A stretch of 64,000 bases of DNA, from assembly GCA_021234155.1 (NCBI GenBank), contig JAJEKV010000070.1, positions 6,085,311-6,149,310 of the forward strand, written 5' to 3'. The position numbers and the translations under genes are program-made. Shown here one piece after another: positions 55,871-64,000 of this stretch. Origin of the DNA: Isoetes taiwanensis (Eukaryota > Streptophyta > Lycopodiopsida > Isoetales > Isoetaceae). Under the pieces are notes generated by a model that was given only the letters and a program-made list of their open reading frames with translations, was not told the origin of the DNA and did no database searches. The stretch's first letter is position 1. Each line of letters begins with the position of its first letter.

Positions 55871-57298
55871 ATGATGAGGGCAAATTATAGCAACACATTT
55901 TGATAAAATCAAAATGGCTCCACATGTTTTTCAACTATTTGTACAACACGACAGCTACATGAATCAAAGCGGCAAAAAGTCAGAATCATACCAAATGTAA
56001 CCCATTGGTACACATCGCATTAGTGTCCCAGTCTTCATATACAGCCACATGGAAAGCCCACTAAAGGTGGGCAATTTCCTTATGGTGATGTTGTGCTAAG
56101 ATATATTAGTTTGAATAGATATGATGGCTCCTTCCTCTTAGTTACGAACCTGTTGAGTCATATCTAATGTCTGCCAGATTGCTTCGACTTGCCCATGTAG
56201 TGGAAAATGTCATTAGAGGTAATTTGAGATCTCCTTTTGTCCCCATAAGAATCCTCCAATAGAATGACTACTCTACATCAAACTGCAATTAATGCAGCAT
56301 TAACAACTTCATTGCTGTCGTTTTTCCCTATAACTTTTGATCTACTCATGAAAATGCTGCGGCGTTTGTTGCATTAGATGCAGAATGAAAAGATCTTTCA
56401 AGTGATATATGGTTATGATGTATTTCAATACAAGCCATATGTGTTAACCTTAAAAAATATGGTTTTTTGTTCTTTTCTTATATATTTACATCCCAACAGA
56501 TATAACAATGGGTTGTCATTAGAAAGATCTTGAGGAGACGAATCCATTGCCACAAATAGTGTTCGAATCGGAGTTTTTGATCAAAAGTTATAGTAGAAAA
56601 ATAACACTGCAAAAGTTAGTTAGAACTGCATTAATTACTGCTGCCACATAATACTGGAATAAAATACACTGGAGCTCTTCTCTTATTGGACAGTTTAAAA
56701 AGCTGATGTGGCTTTTTAAGCATCCCTTAATGGGACAAAATGAGATCTCAAATTACCTCTAATGATTCAATCTTTAAGTGACATTGGCACGGCTGAAAGT
56801 GGACGTAATAACATTGTCTTGGCTAGCAACAATGAAATGGTGGTGTTACCCATCAGTGAACCCACTTATGGAATGAAGTGCAAATGACCATATATTGAAG
56901 ACCCTAGATTGCAGCATCTTGCCTTACTTTGTAAAGATATATTTCCACTTTGAGGTCTAATGTTGGAGACTTTGAGTTTATACAAGATTTTGGCCAAACA
57001 CTCCCTCAGATTTTCAAAACAAAGCCCAACCCCAAGACTACTAAGAATAAGGGGGACATTTCACTAATACTCAAATAATACATGTTGAATCAATGCATCC
57101 AAAACATGATACTTCCACCTATTGCAACCCCAATCACAGTGAAAAATTAGAGAACATGTCCAAAAACTATCCTTTACAGCTTCTATTACCAAAAATATCA
57201 AAATATATAAATAACGACTATAAATGCCCCATTTTTTATTCCCAAACACTTTAATTACAACCACATTGGATGCCCACCGAAGGTGGGCAATTTACTAG

Positions 57299-58500
57299 TC
57301 TGCTACTAATGCAGACAACAAAGAGGGCACCAGATTTTTGCTACTATAGATGCACAGACTTCAAGAGGTGCACCAAGCTACTATAGATCCACATCTGTCT
57401 GTTCCTCAATATTGCACTAGCTGCAATGAAGAAGGGGTAGTTTCTACTTTGCGGCCCCCCCTGCTGGATGGTGACATCTCCACCGTTGGTGGCCTTTTTG
57501 AAGCCAGATCCACCGTCAGATGGGATAGGGGGGCCGTAAACTAGAAGCGTCCCATGAAGAAGAACCTCCTCTTGAGACCTTCACTGTCCAAGTTCTGTGA
57601 AAAAGAATATCAGGTTTATCATCTCAAATGATTTATCCATTACCCCTCCTTAACGTCCTTGGCCTCTGCATTTAGCCGTAGGATTGAATCCCAACCGTCG
57701 ATTCCAAGCTGTTATCCCCAGTAACATACGTGGCCGAGTCTGTTATGGCCATAACATAGATGTTATGTCCATAACATCTAATTTGCATCTGATTTGCTGG
57801 GATGTCATGTTTTCTTTACTGCCATGTTCGAATCCGACGCCATGGTTGAATCCTTGCCATGTTTCATTCAAAAGACGCCATAGCCAGGCCTGCGACATGC
57901 TCAAAAGCCCCATTCATTCCATAGTTTATCACAAAATAATCCGACTTGATAATTACCCTGTTTTAGCTTGCTATGCCTTACGCATCTTTGTCAGAAGCGG
58001 CACCAAAGAAATTGTAATCCCTCGATAGCTCGATACTAATCCGCCATAGCCCAGGATAGCCATGGTCGAATCAACTGCGCCATAGCCAAGGTTCGGGCGT
58101 GTTTAAACGCCCCAATAACCAAGCACAGTAACATGCTAAAAAAGCCGCCATAGCCGGGCCTCCGTGTACATCCTTGAAGATTAGCTTGCTAAGATCTTTG
58201 GAAGAATCCGGCTTGCCCTCTTTTAGCTTCTTTGAAGCGAAAAAGAATGAGTTCGCCCGGAGCGAGGAATGAGCCGGAAGCCGAACTAAACATTTTGGGA
58301 TTGTTCTTGTTGGTTTCCCTCTTGCTCGTCGCTGCAACACAAAAGCTCTGTAAGAAAATCCTCTGCTGTAAAAAAATTTTGGGAAAAATTTGTTGCCGTC
58401 AGCATTACTAAGCTCTGCAAAATCATCCGTAAGAAAATCTTCTCTGCAAGCTTGGCTATGGCGCTACTGTGCCAAATGCCTCGGCCAAAGACGTTAAGGC
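57299..58500. other. Stretch without recognised gene
   Basis: ORFs to 114 codons lack domains. Repeated 'gccatagcc' and 'ataacat' motifs (57740-58160) give a degenerate repetitive look. It may be transposon-derived. Confidence 0.35.
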
Positions 58501-58502
58501 TG

Positions 58503-58662
58503 ATAACGTCCTGTGCAGAGGCTTTATGGCCAGTCGAAAATGGCCTCGTGGCCATGTGGCCAAAAAGTCCTCGGCCGTGCTCGCTGCACGGCCTCGACTT
58601 CTCGGCCACATGGCCGCTCGGCCATTTTTTCCTGGGCCATAACGCCTCTGCACAGGACGTTA
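58503..58662. repeat. 160-bp foldback hairpin
   Basis: The left arm starts ATAACGTCCTGTGCAGAGGC (58503-58522) and its exact complement ends the block (58643-58662). The arms remain largely complementary (GGCCATGTGGCC, AAGTC, GGCCGTGC) towards a centre near 58582. It could be a MITE or a precursor-like hairpin for small RNAs. Confidence 0.85.
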
Positions 58663-58709
58663 TCTAGCCCTTCTGCCATGACAAGTATACATCCCAATTC
58701 TCTTGACAT

Positions 58710-59557
58710 TTATGGTAAGCCGATGTCACTGGAACATATCTTAATGTAAGAACATTTAGGCAGTGCTTTCGTAATATTTATTTGCTCTGGATTTTTTATG
58801 GTGAGCTTGGATTGTAGACAAACCGAATGTAGACAAGTGCTAAAATTAAGGCATAAGACTACTCCAACAACACATCCTACAATCAGAACAGTTTTGGCAT
58901 TGGAAGAACAGCTTTTGTTGAGGACCTTGCCACATAATTTACTGTTCCCCAGAAATGAGTTTTCTGTAAAATTCTTTCCTGAAACTGAATTGTCTGTAAG
59001 GGAGATTGGAACTTGTCCAGATAACTTGTTATGAGACACATTAAATTCTGTCAAACGGCTTAGATAACCGATATTGAATGGTATAGAACCTGTCAGCTTG
59101 TTGTTGTTAAGGAGAAGCTCGTATAGATAAGTGCAATTGCTTAGACCTTCGGGTATGGAACCACCAATTCTGTTGTTCTGGAGCTTAAGTTGCGTAAGAT
59201 ATGGGATCATGCTATATGGATCACCAGGGATTGGACCTGTGAAAGAATTATCAGAAAGATCCAGCGTTGAAAGGCTCTTACAACCACCTATTCCGCTAGG
59301 AAAACTTCCTGCTAGCCCCATTGAGCTCAAAGTTATGCTATAGACCTTGGAATCATTTTGACGGAGACAAGTAATCCCTGTGAATGAACAAAAGTCATTG
59401 CTTTCAAACGTCCAGCTTGAGAGCGAGGCAACGAGCCCTGTGGATCCTGAATAGAGTTCTTAAAATCTTTCAAACATTGAACGTCATCCTGCGCCCAGAT
59501 CCTCTGCATCAGCATGAGGAGACCAAGAAGCAGAAATTTTTTGGGAACATTCATCAA
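58710..59557 (-). pseudogene. BIR-like LRR receptor, ectodomain and membrane span only
   Basis: The first frame (59557-59333) has a signal peptide (FLLLGLLMLMQRIWAQ) and the LRR N-cap (DDVQCLKDFKNSIQDPQGSL). A 1-nt shift near 59450 moves the match to the frame that continues as 59330-58710: SWTFESNDFCSFTGITC and about four LRRs (TLDLSDNSFTGPIP, QLKLQNNRIGGSIP, ELLLNNNKLTGSIP, EFNVSHNKLSGQVP). A cap follows (ENSFLGNSKLCGKVLNKSC), then a span (VLIVGCVVGVVLCLNF). This is the layout of BIR-type receptor kinases, partners of BAK1 in growth and immunity. After the span the frame ends in unrelated residues and no kinase follows, so it is truncated. A related protein family (NIK/SERK-like) is less likely given the N-cap. 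Confidence 0.8.
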
Positions 59558-59559
59558 TT

Positions 59560-62500
59560 CCTTTGAACTTACGAATCTAATAATTGCATCCTGGAAACAA
59601 ATAAAACCTGTGTATTATTTACAAACATCAAATTTTTCACAAACAGCTCTTAAGGAAATACCCATCATCTTTAAACTAGGCTGCAGCATAAACGCGAACG
59701 CGCCGCGTCTTTGTCAGCCGTGATTCCCAGCAGAATTTGATATTTTTTGTTAAAATTTTTAAGCCCCAAAGCCTCGGCCTCCAATTTAGATCTTTCTTAA
59801 ACCAGCAAACTGCTGTGATTTACCGGATTTTAACAAGTATTTTACAGACAAAATTTTGATCCGAATCTATCTTAAAAACCGGATTTTAACTTTAATTAGA
59901 AGTTCCGGGGAGGAACCCCCCAATTTGGAGCCCTTAATGCATGGAGAGGAGGAAGCATCCTAGAGGATTTTGTGTGGTCGAAATATAGAGCATATGAAAA
60001 GACATAAAGGATTTGTGTGGTCAAAATGAAGCACAAATGCATGCCAAAGAATCTTCGGTGGTTGAAACCGAGTAGCATTTTACAAAATTTTGACCGGAAA
60101 TTTTTTGGCATCTATTAAAGAAACCGGATTTTAACAACTTCAACCGGATATTCTGGGGAGGAACCCCCCCAATCTGGAGCCCTACTTGTGTGTGGTTGAA
60201 GGCTCTCATGCTTAGATGATTCCTTGAGGCTTTTGGTTCATCTTCTCCTTGGTAGATTTATCTTTCCCTTGGTATTTTGCAGTGGTATCCGGACACCTGT
60301 ATCCAATGGTTTCCGAACATGTGTAGTTTTGTCCACGTCAGCAACAACCCTGTTCAGTTTTGCGAGAGCAGAGCATTCCAGATGGCTGTCTGGGATTTGA
60401 AGGCAGGGCAAACGAAGAGCAGATGGTAAAATGCTACAGAAAGAAGATGAATCAAGCCATGCTGTCAGATCTGCACAAGAAAGAATGAAAGAAGATGAAG
60501 AAGCATATCTCTACTATGTGCCATCAGGAAAGAGAAGAAAAGAAAGGGAAGCAATCGAAAGAGAAAAATAGATAAGCCGTAGTTACTGCCATCCACCACA
60601 CCTAGTGCCGCTGAAGAGTCTGCCATAGCCCCTGTGCTTCCACCTTCTGCTATTAGATTCCAGAAGAATAGACTTTGCAGGAAGGAACCTCCATTCCTGG
60701 TGCTGCTTATTGCAAAGGGGCTGCTCTAGGTTTGAATGGCGCCGCTTAGAATAGGTACATAGGAAAATACCAAGAAATAAATAAAATAGGAAAAAAAAAG
60801 TAGAAACCACTAGATACCTATGGTTTACGTTAGAAAAACATTTTATATGATCTAGCCAGGGTTCGAAAGATATTTTAGATGTAACCAGAAAATTTATCGG
60901 ATTTTACAGAATTGAACTGGAAACAGCAGTTCCAAAACAAAGTTCTTGAAAATTTGCTCGAATTTATCACCCTTTAAAGGCTGAAACAAAAATACGTACA
61001 TTAATTGAAAAATAAGATCAAACTAACTGAAGAATATATAGAAAGAATCTCTTCGATTGAAAGCATAGCACTAATTTGGAACATGCATATAAAGAATGGC
61101 TTCCACCTGTGAGGTTTTGAAAGAGCGCAATAACGGACTCACATTCACCGTTGTTGCTCCCAGGTAAACTGCAAGTCCTAATGCAAAATTTCATTTGGCC
61201 TAAGTAAGAGCATTAATACCCTAAAATCATGTGGAAGTGCTAGTGCCAGATATGGAACCCAAGGCCACCAAGGCAATTGCAACTCTTCAATGCACTGCAA
61301 CTTTGCTACCTAGGCTACGAATCTAAGATATGCAATTGCAAATCTACTTTGCCGCCCAGCTAGGCCAGGGCATGCATGCCCAGTTTGATCCCTAACCTTT
61401 TCAAAAAATTCCCAGTCCCCTAACTTTTAAACTGGAAATTCGCATGTTTGGATTAATCTTTATATGCAATTAGCCATATATCTGAAATTTTTGTTGGAAC
61501 CACCCACAATGGCCCTAAACCCTAACTGGATTTTAAGAAATTCAACCGGCAACCCTCGAGCCAAACCCCCAAATTTTCGAACCCTGGATCTAGCAAGTTG
61601 GCAGTATGGGTGGGACTCTGGTCATGAGTGTTTGGACAGCTATTCAAAGCAAGCTTTATCTGCTATATAAAGACACCTTAGTGTATCTCCTACACAAAAA
61701 TTACAACATTTGTGTATTCTTTGTAGTAACATACGTATGCGTATGCCATTTAAAAACACCTTTCACTATGCTCAGATGGCTTATAAGCATAACACATGTG
61801 CACCCCATGTATTAGCATGTATGCTTTTTGGTTAGGAAGGAGATGCCCATGAGGCTTTCTCTATTCTTTGTTTCAGTAATAGTTTGCCTTTCTGCCAGTT
61901 TTCTTGTACTTGTAGCAAAAGTACGTTTTTTTGCCACTTTCTTCCTTTTTGTCCATCAATTCCATGCTATGGCAGCATAAAAGAGCAAGATACATGTTGA
62001 TGTACTTATGCATGCATGTTGATTTGAGCACAGATACACAAACACCATTGATTTGAAGAGAACAGATCCCTAGGGATCATAAGTGGACACTTGAAGACCA
62101 AGGTGAAGACATTCATGAAAGATCACACAAGCATGCTAGGGAAGGTGATTCAAGCAAAGCAAATTTGAAGTTTGGAAGACCCCTTGAGTTGACTTGGTAT
62201 GTGGTTTTATTATTGAGTTCTTGGCATGACTATTTCACATGATCCATATCTTAAGCTCTTCATCTCCTCTTCTATTCTATTCTATTCTATTCTATTCTAT
62301 TCTATTCTATTCTATTCTATTCTATTCTATGCAAAAGATCCCATATGCCTATTCTATGCAAAAGATCCCATATGCCTCCAAATTCCATGCCTAGCCTTCA
62401 CATCCTATAGCAAATTGCAAAGGAAACTTTTTCTAGTCAAAACATGTCATTCATACACCATTCACATCTTACACATCCATCATACCACCATCATCTAGTA

Positions 62501-64000
62501 AAAGCAAAAAAATTTCCACTTGATTTGGCCACCTCCATGATCTAGGGTCAAATTCTCTCTCTAAAAGTCAAAATAGAGAGAGAAAGTGCAAAAATTCCTA
62601 GAGGAATCAAGAGAAGTCAAAGGATCAAATTATTGCCTAAAGTTTGCAATTCTATATGCACTAGCAACTTGACCCATTTCACCACTCAAAGGTTGCCAAA
62701 TCATCATACATGTCATCACACACGCATGTCACCCCTCATTAAAAGTCTATTTTCTTCAAAAATTCTCCTAAACAAGTTATTTGGACCATTAAGGGGACAT
62801 GTCATCATGCCACATCATCACCAATACTTCCACATCACCACACACGTGTCACACACCACTTCCATCTCATCAAAAGTTTTGACTAGAAAAAAGATGCCTT
62901 GCCAACTTGTTTGACACCTCATCATCTCTCATTGCCATGTCATCCTCATCTTGCCAACTCACCTTGCCTACTTGCCACCTCACCATGTCCTTACCCCATA
63001 TTGAGCCCAAAAGTCAAAGAGTTCATTCTGCAAAAAAGATTCTTCTATGGCTTAAAGCATCAAGGAAGATTCCCTTTGCAAAAAAGAATTTTCAAAAAAG
63101 GGCTCATTTAGACCTTTGTTTTTGGTTTCTTGGGAAATGTGCCTGATTCTATGAACAAAAAAAACTGAGTATAATTTTGAGTGCTGAGTATAACTTTCCT
63201 TTGGCATTAGGAAAAAATATGACAGTAAGGTTTTTTGTGTTTGCGTATAGGTACAAGATAATTGTAGTGTGAATTGCACATAGGTAAGAGCATAATAGGT
63301 GAAGGACTATTAAAAGGCATGCACATTCCATTGGACCATTAGGATTTCCTACCTACATTGCATTAATAAGCCAAGAATTTGCATTTTCTAGTTCTTGATT
63401 GCATCTCTCACTTGTTAAGTGGTTGCCCCGCATTGCAAGGTATAAGTAGCTTCAGGATTTATTCCAAAAAATAAAAAAGAGCCCACAAAAGATCAATTTG
63501 ACAAAACTTTGCTTGCTATTTACAGTTTGTGACAGTCTCTCAGGCTTAAATCCAAGATTTCAAGATATTTTGCACCTGTTAATGCAAAAATACTATTTGA
63601 CCATTGTGTGCAGGCATATTGAAGGGAGATCCAAGCATCAAAACACAAAAAGAATCTACCTTTTTGGATTTGCAGATTGTCACTCTCTGCCAGGGATATT
63701 GACCAACTTTTGACCTAGTTAGAAATGCATATTTGAGTGATTTGTACTAATCATAGGACATCTGACTTTTTTCCTAGCATTCCTCAGGATCTTAAGCAGC
63801 TCTGTCATTTGAAATCTGACCAAATCCATGTTTGTTTGCATGTGGCATCATCTTTTCTAAGACAGTTTTTTTTCTGATTTGGGAAAGTGATTAAAAATTT
63901 GTGTTGGAGCTTTTGCCTTGGAACTTTTTCACATAGAGTGATTGCCTTAAGCAAATTTTCTGAAAAATTTTGAGGAGTACTATCAGGAATATGGACACAA
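59560..64000. other. AT-rich tail of the window, no gene recognised
   Basis: ORFs are under 95 codons and lack domains. Two related segments with 'aaccggattttaac' and 'ggggaggaaccccccaat' (59875-59935 and 60120-60185) are repeats. A (TCTAT)12 microsatellite and a 27-bp tandem duplication lie at 62271-62380. Confidence 0.45.
62271..62330 (+). repeat. Pentanucleotide microsatellite (TCTAT)12
   Basis: Twelve perfect TCTAT units, followed by two copies of a 27-bp unit containing 'gcaaaagatcccatatgcc'. Confidence 0.97.

Larger units (their letters stand above)
51849..57298 (+). mobile_element. Probable Helitron with captured PPR fragment
   Basis: The 5' end TCTTATATTATAATGTTA follows host A (51848) and matches the proven Helitron 5' end at 31281 over about 30 bp. 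The 3' end has hairpin TGCCCACCGAAGGTGGGCA (57271-57289), 5 nt, then CTAG (57295-57298) and host T. A degraded version of the same hairpin without CTAG lies at 56054-56071, and an inverted copy of the 5' end at 53118-53153, so the region may be nested or rearranged. No Rep/helicase. Confidence 0.55.

Noticed and set aside
1-64000. CRISPR arrays, rRNA or tRNA genes
   Set aside because: No regular spacer array was seen, and no rRNA or tRNA gene was recognised by eye; the tRNA-like strings are primer-binding sites of LTR elements. A tRNAscan run would settle the tRNA question.

Overview
The window is nuclear DNA from a land plant with a large, transposon-rich genome. The evidence is a plant G-type-lectin receptor kinase, a BIR-like LRR receptor fragment, a PPR fragment, a chromodomain Ty3/gypsy element primed by initiator-Met tRNA, CACTA and Helitron transposons, and a plant-type LINE. 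The species cannot be fixed from sequence alone; a non-seed vascular plant or gymnosperm is plausible but is inference.

The backbone is one receptor-kinase locus present three times on the minus strand. Copy C (48458-51097) is intact: 879 codons encoding a lectin ectodomain, about seven membrane spans and a complete kinase domain. Copy A (about 290-765) keeps only the lectin part. Copy B (28132-35596, in pieces) has been split by an LTR element and a Helitron and has lost its kinase. The upstream flanks are duplicated too, so paralogous 'empty sites' prove several insertions to the base.

Region by region. 275-1637: lectin-kinase copy A and its flank. 1638: minus-strand Helitron 3' end. 2553-15608: a complete 13-kb Ty3/gypsy chromovirus with TSD GTCTT. 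Between its 5' LTR and gag it carries two extra ORFs, and the first is derived from histone H3: it starts [10 protein letters not shown] and ends in an H3 histone fold. 17.5-19.6 kb: pogo-like DDE transposase, decayed. 19969: a CACTA terminus. 21.15-25.04 kb: probable Helitron with a 0.94-kb polypurine tract and a foldback element. 25.08-25.79 kb: LRR receptor-like-protein fragment. 28.13-35.6 kb: disrupted kinase copy B. 35.76-36.68 kb: small TIR elements. 37120-43929: CACTA element with TSD TGC, holding an inverted 2.6-kb copy of the 22.35-25.0 kb block. 44.1-46.76 kb: 5'-truncated LINE. 51.85-57.3 kb: probable Helitron with a captured PPR fragment. 58.5-59.56 kb: a foldback hairpin and a truncated BIR-like gene. 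59.6-64 kb: repeat-poor AT-rich DNA with no gene recognised.

The two most notable items are the histone-H3-derived ORF inside a chromodomain retrotransposon and the lectin-7TM-kinase architecture. Many transposon ORFs carry 1-nt shifts. Some are decay, but uneven divergence between the gypsy LTRs suggests that assembly indels may contribute.
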